A stretch of 64,000 bases of DNA from contig NZ_CP017024.1 of the NCBI RefSeq assembly GCF_014522265.1, positions 4,102,501 through 4,166,500 of the forward strand, in the 5' to 3' direction. Source of the DNA: Pseudomonas oryzihabitans (GTDB taxonomy: Bacteria; Pseudomonadota; Gammaproteobacteria; Pseudomonadales; Pseudomonadaceae). The position numbers and the translations under genes are program-made. Shown piece by piece: positions 26,537 to 36,497 of the stretch; positions within the stretch are counted from its first letter, which is position 1; every line of letters begins with the position of its first letter. A model generated the notes under the pieces. The model saw only the letters and a list, made by a program, of their open reading frames with translations, made no database searches and was not told where the DNA came from.

Positions 26537-29500
26537 CCATATCCATCAGGAGCTGTTCAAGGGCTTCACGGTAGTCGCCTGGCGCCTGCCAGAGGCCGCG
26601 TTGCTGGGCTTCCAGCAGGCGCTCGGTCATGTCGCGTAGCGCCTCGGGGTTGTGGCGTTCGACGAAGTCGCGGGTATCGGCATCGAGCAGGTAGGCATCG
26701 GCCAGTTGCCGGTATTGATGATCCTCGACCAGCTCGGTGGTGGCGCCGAAGCCGAACAGGTAGTCCACGGTGGCGGCCATCTCGAAGGCGCCCTTGTAGC
26801 CGTGGCGCTTCATGCCGGCGATCCACTTGGGATTGGCCGCCCGGGAGCGCACCACGCGGCCCAGTTCTTCCCTGAGGGTACGGATCCTGGGCAGGTCGGC
26901 CTGGGCATGGTCACCGAAGTAGCTGGCACGCCGCTGGCCACTCAGGGTCTCGGCAGCGGCCAGCATGCCGCCCTGGAACTGGTAATAGTCGTTGGAATCG
27001 AGCAGGTCGTGCTCGCGGTTGTCCTGGTTCTGCAGTACGGCCTGCAGGCGACCCAGGCGGCGCGAGAAGTCGTCGCGGGCAGCGGTGCCGTCATCCTCGG
27101 CGCCATAGGCATAGCTGCCCCAGTTGAGATAGGCAGTGGCCAGTTCGCTACGGTCCTGCCACTGTCGCTCTTCCACCGCGCCCTGGACGCCGGCGCCATA
27201 GGCGCCGGGCTGGGCGCCGAAGATGCGCCAGCCGGCCTGACGCCGCGCGAGGTCAGCAGCGGTACCGGCGGCTTCCAGCGCAGCGCGCTCGCGGCGCACC
27301 TGGGCGGCCAGGGGGTTGAGGTCGTCCGGCTCCTCCAGCGCGGCGACCGCCTGGACGGCGGCATCGAACAGCCTGACCAGCCCACCGAAGGCATCGCGGA
27401 AGAAGCCGGAGATGCGCAGGGTGACATCCACCCGCGGCCGATCCAGCAGCGACAACGGCAGGATCTCGAAGTCCTCGACCCGGGCGCTGCCGATCTGCCA
27501 TACCGGGCGCACGCCCAGCAGGGCCATCGCCTGGGCGATATCGTCGCCGCCGGTCCTCATGGTCGCCGTGCCCCAGACCGAAAGACCCAGCTGACGCAGG
27601 TGATCGCCCTCCTCCTGCAGATGACGCTCCAACAGCAGGTTGGCCGACTGCCAGCCCAGCCGCCAGGCGGTCATGCTCGGCAGGTTGCGCACGTCCACGG
27701 AAAAGAAGTTGCGCCCGGTGGGCAGCACGTCCAGCCGCCCGCGACTCGGCGCGCCGCTGGGGCCGGCGGGAACGAAACGCCCCTCCAGTGCCCTCAGCAG
27801 GCCGCCGATTTCAGCGGGACCGCAGCTGTCCAGGGCCGGCGCGACCTGGCCGACCAGATGCTCCAGCACCGGGCGGGTGGCAGGCAATTCGTCCAGCGCC
27901 AACGGCAGCGGCTCGGCATCGACGGTCGCGGCCACCAGGACCAGGGCCAGGAGCTCCAGCCGCTCCCGGGTATCGCCCAGGGTGCGCCAGGGTTCGCTCG
28001 ACAGCCCCTCCAGGCACGCCGGACGCGGCCCCTGCCAGGACTCGCCGAGGTCAGCGGCCAGGGGATCGAACCCCAGCTGCAGGTCCTTGGCCAGCACTCG
28101 CAGCAGGCTGGCATTGGCGCCCTGGGCATCGCCCCGGGGAATGCGCAGCAAGGCCACCAGGGTATCGCGACGCAGCTGGCCGGTCGGGGATTCACCGAAC
28201 ACATGCAGGCCGTCGCGGATCTGGGACTCCTTGAGGTCGCACAGGTAGGCGTCCAGCTGCGGTAGCCAGCTGTCCGGATCGTCGGTGATCACCAGCCCCA
28301 GCTCGCGATCCAGGGCGGTTTCGCGGACCAGCTGCAGGATCTCGCCGCGCAATTCGGTGGCGCGTCGGAGGTCCAGCAGGCTGGCGTCGTAGTATTCGTC
28401 GGCCAGGCGCTCCAGGTCGCGCAGCGGCCCGTAGCTCTCCGCGCGAGTCAGCGGCGGCATCAGGTGGTCGATGATCACCGCCTGGGTGCGCCGCTTGGCC
28501 TGGGCACCCTCCCCCGGATCGTTGACGATGAAGGGATAGACGTTGGGCAGCGGTCCGAGGATGGCGTCCGGCCAACACTCCGCCGACAGCCCGACGCCCT
28601 TGCCCGGCAACCACTCCAGATTGCCGTGCTTGCCCAGATGCACCACGGCTTGGGCGCCATAGGCCTCGCGCAGCCAGAAATAGAAGGCCAGGTAGCCATG
28701 GGGCGGCACCAGCGCAGGATCGTGATAGACCGCCGCCGGATCGACGTCGTAGCCGCGCACCGGCTGGATGCCAACGAAGGTCAGGCCGAAGCGCACCCCG
28801 GCCACCATGAGCCGACCCCGACGGTGCATGGGATCGGCCTCGGGCCCGCCCCAGCGCTCGGTCACCGCCTGCTGCAGGCTGAGGGGCAACTGGGCGAATA
28901 GCGACTGGTAGTCCTGCAGCGCCAGACTCTGCAGGGCCGGGCGCAGATCGCGCAGGGCGCTGTCGTTGGTCACCCCACCGAGCAGGCGCTCGATCAGGGC
29001 GGTACCGCTTTCAGGCAGATTGGCCACCGGGTAGCCGGCCGTCTGCAGCGCCTGCAGCACCTTGAGCGCCGCCGCCGGGGTATCCAGGCCGACGCCATTG
29101 CCGATGCGGCCGTCGCGGGTCGGATAGTTGGCCAGGATCAGGGCGATGCGCTTGTCCGCGGCAGGACGCTGCGCCAGTTCGATCCAGCTGCGCGCCAGCC
29201 GCGCGACGAAGGCCATGCGCTCGCCATCGGCCTGGTAGTTGACCACGTCGCTCTGGCTGCGCTCGCAGCGCCAGGCCAGGCCCTTGAAACTGATCGGCCG
29301 GGTGATGATGCGCCCGTCCAGCTCCGGCAGGGCGATGTGCATGGCCAGGTCGCGGGCGCCCAACCCCTGGGGGTTCTCTTGCCAGCGCTCGCGATTATCC
29401 TGGGCGCAGATGGCCTGGAGTACCGGTACCGGCCGACGGAACGGCGTGAGAGTCGGCCGTTCCGGACTGGATTGGGCAAAACCTGTGGTATTGAGGATCA

Positions 29501-30275
29501 GCGCCGTAGCGGTCTCGTCCAGCAGCCGTTCCACCTCTTCCAGGCAGGCCGACTCCTTGAGACTGGCCACGGCGATGGGCAGCGGATTCAGCCCCTGAGC
29601 TTCCAGCTGCTGGCAGAAGACATCGACGAAGGCGGTGTTGGCCGACTGCAGGTGGGTGCGATAGAACAGCAGCGCCACTGCAGGCCAGTCCGGTCGCCAG
29701 CGCTGACGCCAGCCATCCAGACCCAGGGCGTCTGGGTGATAGACGGCCACCCGCGGCAATTCCCGCGGCGGCTGGTAGGTGTACCGGGCATCCAGGCACT
29801 CGCTGGCCAGGCAATGCAGGAAATCCCGGGCATTGCCCAGGCCGCCCTGGCGCAGATAGCGCCACAACCGTTCGGCCAGCTCGGGCGCCACCGTACCCAG
29901 GGCCATCAGTTCCGGGTCGGGCCGGTCGCAACCGGGTACCGCGATCAGGGTCAGCCCCCGCGCGGCCAGCTCGGCCAGCCGCTCCATGCCATAGCGCCAG
30001 TAACCCTGGCCGCCATGCAGGGAGATGAACACCACCCGCGCCTGGCTCAGCACCTCGTCGACGTAGAGATCCACCGAGGCGTGGTTCTGCAGCTGCATGG
30101 GATTGGCCAGCCGCAGACTGGGATAGCGCTCGTCCAGGCTACGGGTCGCCTCGGCCAGCAGCGCCAGGTGCGAATCGCCACTGCAGAGCACGACGATCTC
30201 GCCCGGCGTCTGCGCCAAATGGGCGATGCCATCGTCCGGGACGAAACCGCCCGGCTGGGTACGCAGCAGATGCAT
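26526..30275 (-). CDS. cobN: Cobaltochelatase subunit CobN
   Basis: The 1249-residue protein has the CobN/BchH layout and length, with KHGNLEWLPGKGVGLS, a LANYPTRDGRIGNGVGLDTPAA stretch, and GLHVFGESP. It binds hydrogenobyrinate a,c-diamide and cobalt in the aerobic vitamin B12 pathway. It is 6 bases downstream of cobW and under the same cobalamin riboswitch. Confidence 0.95.
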   Translation of the reverse strand: MHLLRTQPGGFVPDDGIAHLAQTPGEIVVLCSGDSHLALLAEATRSLDERYPSLRLANPMQLQNHASVDLYVDEVLSQARVVFISLHGGQGYWRYGMERLAELAARGLTLIAVPGCDRPDPELMALGTVAPELAERLWRYLRQGGLGNARDFLHCLASECLDARYTYQPPRELPRVAVYHPDALGLDGWRQRWRPDWPAVALLFYRTHLQSANTAFVDVFCQQLEAQGLNPLPIAVASLKESACLEEVERLLDETATALILNTTGFAQSSPERPTLTPFRRPVPVLQAICAQDNRERWQENPQGLGARDLAMHIALPELDGRIITRPISFKGLAWRCERSQSDVVNYQADGERMAFVARLARSWIELAQRPAADKRIALILANYPTRDGRIGNGVGLDTPAAALKVLQALQTAGYPVANLPESGTALIERLLGGVTNDSALRDLRPALQSLALQDYQSLFAQLPLSLQQAVTERWGGPEADPMHRRGRLMVAGVRFGLTFVGIQPVRGYDVDPAAVYHDPALVPPHGYLAFYFWLREAYGAQAVVHLGKHGNLEWLPGKGVGLSAECWPDAILGPLPNVYPFIVNDPGEGAQAKRRTQAVIIDHLMPPLTRAESYGPLRDLERLADEYYDASLLDLRRATELRGEILQLVRETALDRELGLVITDDPDSWLPQLDAYLCDLKESQIRDGLHVFGESPTGQLRRDTLVALLRIPRGDAQGANASLLRVLAKDLQLGFDPLAADLGESWQGPRPACLEGLSSEPWRTLGDTRERLELLALVLVAATVDAEPLPLALDELPATRPVLEHLVGQVAPALDSCGPAEIGGLLRALEGRFVPAGPSGAPSRGRLDVLPTGRNFFSVDVRNLPSMTAWRLGWQSANLLLERHLQEEGDHLRQLGLSVWGTATMRTGGDDIAQAMALLGVRPVWQIGSARVEDFEILPLSLLDRPRVDVTLRISGFFRDAFGGLVRLFDAAVQAVAALEEPDDLNPLAAQVRRERAALEAAGTAADLARRQAGWRIFGAQPGAYGAGVQGAVEERQWQDRSELATAYLNWGSYAYGAEDDGTAARDDFSRRLGRLQAVLQNQDNREHDLLDSNDYYQFQGGMLAAAETLSGQRRASYFGDHAQADLPRIRTLREELGRVVRSRAANPKWIAGMKRHGYKGAFEMAATVDYLFGFGATTELVEDHQYRQLADAYLLDADTRDFVERHNPEALRDMTERLLEAQQRGLWQAPGDYREALEQLLMDMDEA

Positions 30276-30281
30276 CCGGGG

Positions 30282-31334
30282 TCAGGCCACCGCGGCGCGC
30301 AACTGGGCGGTGATGGCCGCCTGGTCCAGCTCCTGACCGATCAGCACCAGCTGGGTGCTGCGGGTCTCGCCGGTCTTCCAGGCACGGTCGAAATGCTTGT
30401 CGAAGCGGGTGCCCACGCCCTGCACCAGCAGCCGCAGCGGCTTGCCGGCGATGGCGGCGAAGCCCTTCACCCGCAGGACGCCATGACTCTTGACCACCTC
30501 GGTCAGCGCCGCCAGCAGGGTCGCTTCCGCCACCTCGGGCAACTCGACGCCAAAGGAGTCGAATTCGTCGTGGTCATGGTCTTCATGACCTTCGAGGTCA
30601 TGGTGGGTCGGACGGCTGTCGATATGGGCCTCGGACTCGGCCTGCAGGCCCAGCAGCACCGACAGGGGCAACACGCCACGACTGGCTTCCACCACCTTGA
30701 CCGCCGGCGGCAACTCTTCGCTCACCTCGGCGCGGACCCGGGCCAGGGCCTCGGCGTCCAGGCCGTCGGCCTTGTTGAGGATCACCAGGTCGGCACTGGC
30801 GAGCTGATCTTCGAACAACTCGTGCAGCGGCGATTCATGGTCGAGGTTGGGGTCCTGCCGACGCTGGGCATCCACCTGCTCCGGATGGGCGGCGAAGGTG
30901 CCGGCCGCCACCGCCGGGCTGTCGACCACGGTGATCACCGCATCCACGGTGCAGGCGGTGCGGATCTCCGGCCACTGGAAGGCCTGCACCAGGGGCTTGG
31001 GCAGGGCCAGGCCGCTGGTTTCGATGAGGATGTGGTCGATGTCACCCCGCCGCGCCACCAGCTCCTTCATCACCGGAAAGAATTCTTCCTGCACGGTGCA
31101 GCACAGGCAGCCATTGGCCAATTCGAAGACGCGGCCCTGGGCCTCTTCCTCGCTACAGCCGATGCTGCACTGGCGCAGGATCTCGCCGTCGATGCCCAGC
31201 TCGCCGAATTCATTGACGATCACCGCGATGCGCCGGCCTTCGGCATGGTCGAGCATGTGCCGCAGCAGGGTGGTCTTGCCGGAACCGAGGAAGCCGGTAA
31301 CGATGGTGACGGGAGTCTTGGCCAGGGTTTTCAT
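30282..31334 (-). CDS. cobW: CobW, G3E-family GTPase/metallochaperone
   Basis: The 350-residue protein has the P-loop GFLGSGKTTLLRH, the family metal motif NGCLCCTV, and VILNKADGLD. A His/Asp-rich segment (HHDLEGHEDHDHDEFD) around residue 235 probably binds metal, and a CobW C-terminal domain follows. It is thought to deliver cobalt to the chelatase. It is the first gene after the riboswitch. Confidence 0.93.
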   Translation of the reverse strand: MKTLAKTPVTIVTGFLGSGKTTLLRHMLDHAEGRRIAVIVNEFGELGIDGEILRQCSIGCSEEEAQGRVFELANGCLCCTVQEEFFPVMKELVARRGDIDHILIETSGLALPKPLVQAFQWPEIRTACTVDAVITVVDSPAVAAGTFAAHPEQVDAQRRQDPNLDHESPLHELFEDQLASADLVILNKADGLDAEALARVRAEVSEELPPAVKVVEASRGVLPLSVLLGLQAESEAHIDSRPTHHDLEGHEDHDHDEFDSFGVELPEVAEATLLAALTEVVKSHGVLRVKGFAAIAGKPLRLLVQGVGTRFDKHFDRAWKTGETRSTQLVLIGQELDQAAITAQLRAAVA

Positions 31335-31452
31335 GGGCTGCCCTTAGAAAGAAAGCGAAAAAAGACGGGCAGGCATGCCGGACGCCCGCGTGACGGCGAG
31401 GCCCTGGTGGCAGCCCGGATCACCCCGCCCGGTTGCGTGTTCGAAAGGTGAC

Positions 31453-31617
31453 GAGGCAGGTCTCCTGGCTCGCGGCGCCCGGCTCCGGCCTTCCCGCGTG
31501 AGCAGTGGCCTGGTGGAGTGGCTGAAGATGCCGCTTACAGTTGCGGGGGCAGCCGCGGTATCGCACCGCGTTCCCTTTCAAGCTCTTGCCGACAAGAGCA
31601 CCTCGGAACGCGACAGG
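31453..31617 (-). ncRNA. Cobalamin riboswitch
   Basis: Read on the minus strand, the segment has the conserved core in order: AAAGGGAACGCGGTG, CTGCCCCCGCAACTGTAAGCGG, GCCACTG, CGGGAAGGC, and the B12 box GCCAGGAGACCTGCC (31455-31470). It ends about 120 bases before the cobW ATG. Adenosylcobalamin binding should lower expression of cobW, cobN and the chelatase genes. Confidence 0.95.
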
Positions 31618-31738
31618 CTACGAGCGCCCCGCCAGGGTGTCAATCCGCCAGGCTTGACCGGCAGACGAGGCGCGTGGTCTGCTCGAAGCGGTCGCCAAGG
31701 GCGAGCCACCGCCTGCCTTCCTCCCCTCAAGACCTGCC

Positions 31739-31876
31739 ATGATCGCCATTACGCGTCCCTTCGCTACCTTGAACCAGACCGATACTTCGGCGTGGCGCCC
31801 GTTCGTCCTTCGCCCGCTGTGCTGTTCAGGCTCTGGACTGGACTGCCACGCTTCGTCCAAGGACCTTCAAGGCTGA
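31739..31876 (+). CDS. Doubtful 45-residue frame ahead of cobE
   Basis: An ATG at 31739 opens a 45-codon frame whose TGA overlaps the cobE ATG as TGATG, the pattern of coupled translation. The product has three cysteines but no known family, and its ribosome binding site is poor. It could be a leader peptide or chance. Confidence 0.25.
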   Translation: MIAITRPFATLNQTDTSAWRPFVLRPLCCSGSGLDCHASSKDLQG

Positions 31877-32250
31877 TGGGCCTGGTTCTCGGCCTCGGCT
31901 GCCGTCAGGACTGTTCGCTGGACGAACTCGCCGAGCTGGCGCTCGGGGTCTTGCAGGAAGCCCAGTGCGATCGCACTGCGCTGACCGCACTGGCTACCGT
32001 TGCGAGTCGACTCGAGGAACGCGGACTGCGCGCCCTCGCCCAGCGCTGGCAGCTGCCTCTGCACGGCTTCACCGCCGAGCGTCTGGCGCAAGAGCGCGGC
32101 ATAACTGCCGCCAGCGATCTGGTGTTGCAGTACACCGGCAGCCCCAGCGTGGCTGAAGCCGCGGCCCTGGCTGCAGCGGGTGAAGGTGCCCGGTTGTTGG
32201 TGAGCAAGCGCAAGAGCGCCGCCGCGACGGCCGCCCTGGCTTATGCCTGA
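31876..32250 (+). CDS. cobE: CobE, CbiG C-terminal-like cobalamin biosynthesis protein
   Basis: The 124-residue protein matches the C-terminal domain of CbiG: GLGCRQDCSLDELAELAL, then LPLHGFTAERLAQERG, DLVLQYTGSPSVAEAAAL and ARLLVSKRKSAAATAALA. CobE acts in the aerobic cobalamin pathway around precorrin-5/6. It is divergent from the riboswitch-cobW operon and overlaps scpA tail to tail by 10 bases. Confidence 0.85.
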   Translation: MGLVLGLGCRQDCSLDELAELALGVLQEAQCDRTALTALATVASRLEERGLRALAQRWQLPLHGFTAERLAQERGITAASDLVLQYTGSPSVAEAAALAAAGEGARLLVSKRKSAAATAALAYA

Positions 32251-33083
32251 GCGATCCCTTCCCCGTCGGCGTCTCTGACCCGGGCGCGGACATGGATAGG
32301 GCTGAAGGGCTCGTTCTGCACCAGTTCCACCAGGGATTCCTTGACCAGTTCGAGAATGGCCATGAAGGTCACCACCACGCCGAGCCGGCCTTCATCCAAG
32401 GTGAACAGCGCCACGAAGGGCACGAAGGCACCCTCCTTGAGGCGCTCCAGCACCTGGCTCATGCGCTCGCGGGTGGACAGCACCTCGCGGGTCACCTGGT
32501 GGCTCTCGAACAGGTCGGCGCGGCGCAGGACCTCGCCCATCGCCAGCAGCAACTCGCCCAGGTCCACCTCGGGCAACAGCTTGCGCGCCCGCGCATCCGG
32601 CGCCGGCAAGGTGGGCACCACGAAGTTGCGGCCTTCGCGCGGCAGCTCATCGAGATCCTCGGCGGCCTTCTTGAAGCGCTCGTATTCCTGCAGGCGGCGG
32701 ATCAGTTCGGCGCGGGGATCTTCTTCCTCGGCGTCCAGGCCTTCGGCGCGCGGCAGCAGCATGCGCGATTTGATCTCCGCCAGCATGGCGGCCATCAGCA
32801 GGTATTCGGCGGCCAGTTCAAGTTGCACCGCCTTCATCAGCTCGACATAGCTCATGTACTGCCGGGTGATCTCGGCGACCGGGATGTCGAGGATGTTGAT
32901 GTTCTGCTTGCGGATCAGATAGAGCAGCAGGTCGAGCGGTCCCTCGAAGGCTTCGAGAAAGACCTCCAGGGCATCCGGCGGGATATAGAGGTCCTGGGGC
33001 AGCTCGGTGAAGGCCTCGCCATAGACCAGCGCCAGGCGCAGCTGCTCGGGTTCGAGCAGCTGGGGGTCCAGGGCTTCGCTCAT
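32241..33083 (-). CDS. scpA: Segregation and condensation protein A
   Basis: The 280-residue kleisin has the signature FEGPLDLLLYLIRKQNINILDIPVAEITRQYM near residue 50 and MLAEIKSRMLLP, and a C-terminal winged helix that contacts SMC. It works with ScpB in chromosome condensation. It overlaps the upstream YciO-like gene by four bases. scpB, normally downstream, is absent here; cobE occupies that side. Confidence 0.93.
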   Translation of the reverse strand: MSEALDPQLLEPEQLRLALVYGEAFTELPQDLYIPPDALEVFLEAFEGPLDLLLYLIRKQNINILDIPVAEITRQYMSYVELMKAVQLELAAEYLLMAAMLAEIKSRMLLPRAEGLDAEEEDPRAELIRRLQEYERFKKAAEDLDELPREGRNFVVPTLPAPDARARKLLPEVDLGELLLAMGEVLRRADLFESHQVTREVLSTRERMSQVLERLKEGAFVPFVALFTLDEGRLGVVVTFMAILELVKESLVELVQNEPFSPIHVRARVRDADGEGIAQA

Positions 33084-33709
33084 GCTTCGATCATGAAGGG
33101 CGTCGGATCTCCGGCACCGACCCGGATCACTTCCGGTTCGTCATCGGCCAGGCTGATCACGGTGGACGGCTGCAAGCCACCCGGACCGCCCTCGATCACC
33201 AGGTCGACGAAATGCTCGAGCCGCTCGCGGATCTCCCAGGCATCGCCCAGGGCTTCGTCATCCCCCGGCAGAATCAGGCTCACGCTCATCAAGGGCTCGC
33301 CCAGGGCCTCCAGCAGCGCCAGGGTGATCGGATGCTGGGGCACCCGCACGCCGATGGTGCGCCGCTTGGGATGCAGCAGCATGCGCGGCACCTCGCGGGT
33401 GGCATTGAGGATGAAGGTGTAGGGCCCGGGGGTATAGGCCTTGAGCAGGCGGAAGGCACTGGTATCCACCTTGGCATAGATGCCCAGCTCGGAGAGATCG
33501 CAGCACACCAGGGTGAAGTTGTGCTTGTCGTCGAGCTGGCGGATGCGGCGGATACGCTCCACCGCGCTCTTCTCGCCGATACGGCAGCCCAGCGCATAGG
33601 ACGAATCGGTGGGATAGGCGATGACACCGCCGGACCGGATGATTTCCACGGCCTGACGAATCAGCCGCGGCTGGGGATTCTGCGGATGAATTTCGATGAA
33701 CTGGCTCAT
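33080..33709 (-). CDS. YciO/Sua5/YwlC family protein (threonylcarbamoyl-AMP synthase-like)
   Basis: The 209-residue protein has the YrdC-like fold with GGVIAYPTDSSYALGCRIG, KHNFTLVCCDLSELG and LLKAYTPGPYTFILNATREVP. Length and these motifs fit YciO rather than the essential TsaC. ATG 33709 starts 4 bases inside the end of the PHP-domain gene. The conserved genome order PHP protein, YciO, ScpA is seen across Pseudomonas. Confidence 0.88.
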   Translation of the reverse strand: MSQFIEIHPQNPQPRLIRQAVEIIRSGGVIAYPTDSSYALGCRIGEKSAVERIRRIRQLDDKHNFTLVCCDLSELGIYAKVDTSAFRLLKAYTPGPYTFILNATREVPRMLLHPKRRTIGVRVPQHPITLALLEALGEPLMSVSLILPGDDEALGDAWEIRERLEHFVDLVIEGGPGGLQPSTVISLADDEPEVIRVGAGDPTPFMIEA

Positions 33710-34578
33710 TGGGGTTCCCGAATCTGAGGGTATAGCGGTTGACTGAAGCGCGCCCACAGGGGCGGCAGATCTTCGGGCAACGGACGGTACATACCCAGCT
33801 CCGACCACTCGGCCGGCGCATGGAAATCGCTGCCCGCACTGACCATCAGACCGAATTCCCGCGCCAGAATTGCCAGGGTGCCGACCTGCTCCGCCGGCTG
33901 CACGCCGTTGACCACCTCGATGGCATGGCCGCCGCCGCTGACGAATTCGCCGATCAGCTTGCGCAACTTGGTGCGGGTGAACCCATAGGCCAGCGGATGC
34001 GCCAGGCTGATCCAGGCCTTGGCGCCCTTGAGCGTCGCCAGGGTCTCGGCCAGGGTCGGCCAATGCTGCTTGACGTCGCCGAGCTTGCCGCCGCCGAGCC
34101 ATTTGCGGAAGGCATCGCCGCGGTCCGCGACATGGCCGGCCTGCACCAGGTATTCGGCAAAATGCGGCCGGGCCGGCGCATTGCGGCTGTCGCCCAGGGC
34201 CAGTTGCACCGCGCGAGCCCCTTCCAGGGTGCCGGGCATGCCCTTGGCCGCCAGCCGCCGGTCAATTTCCCGGGCGCGCTCCCAGCGACCTTCGTGCAGC
34301 GCTTCCAGGGCGGCATTCAGCTCTGGCGCCTCAGGGGCGAAGTTGTAGCCCAGCACATGCAGCGTGGCGCCGCCCCAGGTACAGGACATCTCGATACCGG
34401 GGAGCAGGCGCAGACCCAGTCCGTCCGCGGCTTGCAGGGCTTCGGCGTAGCCGTCCAGGGTGTCGTGATCAGTGATGGCCAGCAGCTGCACCCCGCGCTC
34501 ATGGGCCCGTCTGACCACCTCGGCGGGCGCGAAGGCGCCGTCCGACGCGGTGGTATGACAGTGCAGGTCGATACGCAT
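33706..34578 (-). CDS. PHP-domain phosphatase/exonuclease (RNase AM, YciV-like)
   Basis: The 290-residue protein has PHP metal motifs [13 protein letters not shown] and [21 protein letters not shown], and [11 protein letters not shown]. Homologues act on 3',5'-nucleotide bisphosphates and trim 5' ends of rRNA. ATG 34578 is chosen because GGAGGAG precedes it, rather than the longer open frame. It is divergent from yciB. Confidence 0.9.
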   Translation of the reverse strand: MRIDLHCHTTASDGAFAPAEVVRRAHERGVQLLAITDHDTLDGYAEALQAADGLGLRLLPGIEMSCTWGGATLHVLGYNFAPEAPELNAALEALHEGRWERAREIDRRLAAKGMPGTLEGARAVQLALGDSRNAPARPHFAEYLVQAGHVADRGDAFRKWLGGGKLGDVKQHWPTLAETLATLKGAKAWISLAHPLAYGFTRTKLRKLIGEFVSGGGHAIEVVNGVQPAEQVGTLAILAREFGLMVSAGSDFHAPAEWSELGMYRPLPEDLPPLWARFSQPLYPQIREPQ

Positions 34579-34638
34579 GGCTTTCTCCTCCGGCTTCATC
34601 AGGTATTATGCCGCGATGCACTGCTATCGGCTGCGTTA

Positions 34639-35223
34639 ATGAAACAACTCATCGATTTCATCCCCCTGCTCCTGTTCTTCCTGGTCTACAAGCTCGATCC
34701 GCGTCCGCTGGAATTCGCCGGGCATGCCTTTACCCTGGGCGGCATCTTCAGTGCCACCGCGGTCCTGATCATCGCGTCCCTGGTGGTCTATGGCGCGATC
34801 TTCGCGACCCAGCGCCGGCTGGAAAAGAGCCAGTGGCTGACGCTGATCGCCTGTCTGGTGTTTGGCGGCATGACCCTGGCCTTCCATAGCGAGACCTTCC
34901 TGAAATGGAAGGCACCGGTGGTGAACTGGCTGTTCGCCGTGGCCTTTCTGGGCAGCCAGTTCATCGGCGACAAGCCGCTGATTCAGCGCATGCTGGGCCA
35001 CGCGGTGCGTCTGCCGGCGCCGATCTGGACGCGGCTGAACATCGCCTGGATCATCTTCTTCATCGTCTGCGGTTGCGCGAATCTCTATGTGGCCTTCACC
35101 TACGAAAGCTTCTGGGTCGACTTCAAGGTCTTCGGCAGCCTGGCGATGACCCTGGTGTTCATGCTCGGCCAGGGCCTCTATCTGGCGCGCCATCTGCAAC
35201 CCATGGATGAACCGCGAGACTGA
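34639..35223 (+). CDS. yciB: Inner membrane septation protein YciB
   Basis: The 194-residue protein has five or six membrane segments, with the family N-terminus [17 protein letters not shown] and the conserved [30 protein letters not shown] and [20 protein letters not shown]. It is needed for normal cell envelope and septation. It is divergent from the PHP gene and followed five bases later by a response regulator. Confidence 0.93.
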   Translation: MKQLIDFIPLLLFFLVYKLDPRPLEFAGHAFTLGGIFSATAVLIIASLVVYGAIFATQRRLEKSQWLTLIACLVFGGMTLAFHSETFLKWKAPVVNWLFAVAFLGSQFIGDKPLIQRMLGHAVRLPAPIWTRLNIAWIIFFIVCGCANLYVAFTYESFWVDFKVFGSLAMTLVFMLGQGLYLARHLQPMDEPRD

Positions 35224-35227
35224 TCCC

Positions 35228-35905
35228 ATGAGTCAGATACTGCTGATCGACGATGACCAGGAGCTGTGCGAGCTGCTTGGTGCCTGGCTGAAACAGGAAG
35301 GCTTCGAAGTCACCGCCTGCCATGCCGGCAGCGATGCCCGCACCCAGTTGCGCGAAGCCACGCCGGACGTGGTGGTACTGGACGTGATGCTGCCGGACGG
35401 CAGTGGCCTGGAGCTGCTCAAGCAGTTGCGCAGCGATCATCCGCAACTGCCCGTACTGATGCTGTCGGGACGTGGCGAGCCGCTGGACCGCATCCTCGGC
35501 CTGGAACTGGGTGCCGACGACTATCTGGCCAAACCCTGCGATCCGCGTGAACTCACCGCACGGCTGAGAGCCATCCTCAGGCGCAGCCATCCGGCCCAAC
35601 CCGCGGCCCGCCTGCAGCTGGGCGATCTGTCGCTGAGTCTGGCGCGGGGCGTCGCCAATATCGGCGAAACCGAGATCACCCTGACCCTCACCGAGAGTCG
35701 CATTCTCGAAGCCCTGCTGCGCCAGCCGGGCGAACCCCTGGAAAAGCAGGCGCTGGCCCAGGCAGCCCTCGGACGCAAGCTGACGCTCTACGACCGCAGT
35801 CTGGACATGCACGTCAGCAATCTGCGCCGCAAACTCGGCAGCCATGCCGACGGTCGCCCGCGCATCCTCGCCCTGCGCGGCCGCGGCTACTACTACAGCG
35901 TTTAG
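35228..35905 (+). CDS. cpxR: Response regulator, OmpR family, CpxR-like
   Basis: The 225-residue protein has an N-terminal receiver with IDDDQELCELLGAWL, the phospho-Asp in VVVLDVMLPDGSGLELL and Lys in ADDYLAKPCDPREL. A winged helix follows, with SLDMHVSNLRRKLG. Nearby CpxP-like and CpxA-like genes support the CpxR role in envelope stress. The order here is regulator, periplasmic inhibitor, kinase, all on one strand. Confidence 0.82.
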   Translation: MSQILLIDDDQELCELLGAWLKQEGFEVTACHAGSDARTQLREATPDVVVLDVMLPDGSGLELLKQLRSDHPQLPVLMLSGRGEPLDRILGLELGADDYLAKPCDPRELTARLRAILRRSHPAQPAARLQLGDLSLSLARGVANIGETEITLTLTESRILEALLRQPGEPLEKQALAQAALGRKLTLYDRSLDMHVSNLRRKLGSHADGRPRILALRGRGYYYSV

Positions 35906-35919
35906 CCCTCCGCGCAGCC

Positions 35920-35935
35920 TTTACCCCCTCTTTAC
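35920..35935 (+). promoter_or_regulatory. CpxR-like direct repeat
   Basis: TTTAC-N6-TTTAC is a direct repeat on the plus strand, or GTAAA-N6-GTAAA in reverse. It resembles the CpxR box (GTAAA-N5-GTAAA) with one extra base, 82 bases before the cpxP-like start. Confidence 0.5.
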
Positions 35936-36016
35936 GCCCGCTGACCGCCACTGACTTCCCCGCTCCTAGACTGGGCTCATCCGGTATTGCACCGGTCATC
36001 CCAAGGAGATTTCCCG

Positions 36017-36451
36017 ATGCGCAAACTCATGCCCGCCGTGCTGTTCGCTGCCCTGCTGCCGACCCTGACCCTGGCCGCGACCCAGGACAGCGCCGACATC
36101 GCCCCGCCGCCCCACGGCAAGCTGATGGACGGTGGTCCGCGTGGCGATGGCCCCCTGCGCGGTCTCAAGCTGACGCCCGAGCAACGCGAGCAGGTCGGCA
36201 AGCTGATGGGCGAGGAACGCCAGCAGCAACGCGAGATCGTCAAGAGCTATCTCGACAAGCTGCCCGAAGATCAGCGCAAGGCCCTGCACGATCAGCTGGA
36301 TGGCAATCGCGACAAGACTCGTCAGTCCATTCGCGCCCTGCTCAAGCCCGATCAGCAGAAGCGCTTCGACGAAATGGAAAAGAAGCGCGAGGATCGCGCC
36401 AAGGAGTGGGCGGAATTCCAGCAGTGGAAGCAGGACCACAAGTCCTCGTAA
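36017..36451 (+). CDS. Spy/CpxP family periplasmic protein
   Basis: The 144-residue protein has a signal peptide (MRKLMPAVLFAALLPTLTLA) and a helical Spy/CpxP-like body with the LTxxQ-type motif LTPEQREQVGKLM and a second LLKPDQQKRFDEM. Family members are chaperones and, in Cpx systems, negative regulators of the kinase. It starts after an AAGGAG site, between the CpxR-like and CpxA-like genes. Confidence 0.85.
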   Translation: MRKLMPAVLFAALLPTLTLAATQDSADIAPPPHGKLMDGGPRGDGPLRGLKLTPEQREQVGKLMGEERQQQREIVKSYLDKLPEDQRKALHDQLDGNRDKTRQSIRALLKPDQQKRFDEMEKKREDRAKEWAEFQQWKQDHKSS

Positions 36452-36497
36452 TCCCCGATCGCTGCGCCGACGGTCCTCGGCGCGGCGTCTGACCGAG

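Noticed and set aside
29337-31451. A 704-codon plus-strand frame opposite cobN and cobW
   Set aside because: It spans two real genes and most of a riboswitch on the other strand; its composition is that of a shadow frame.
24816-32250. A complete cobalamin synthesis cluster
   Set aside because: Only chelation, CobW and CobE genes are present; the ring-forming methyltransferases are not in the window.
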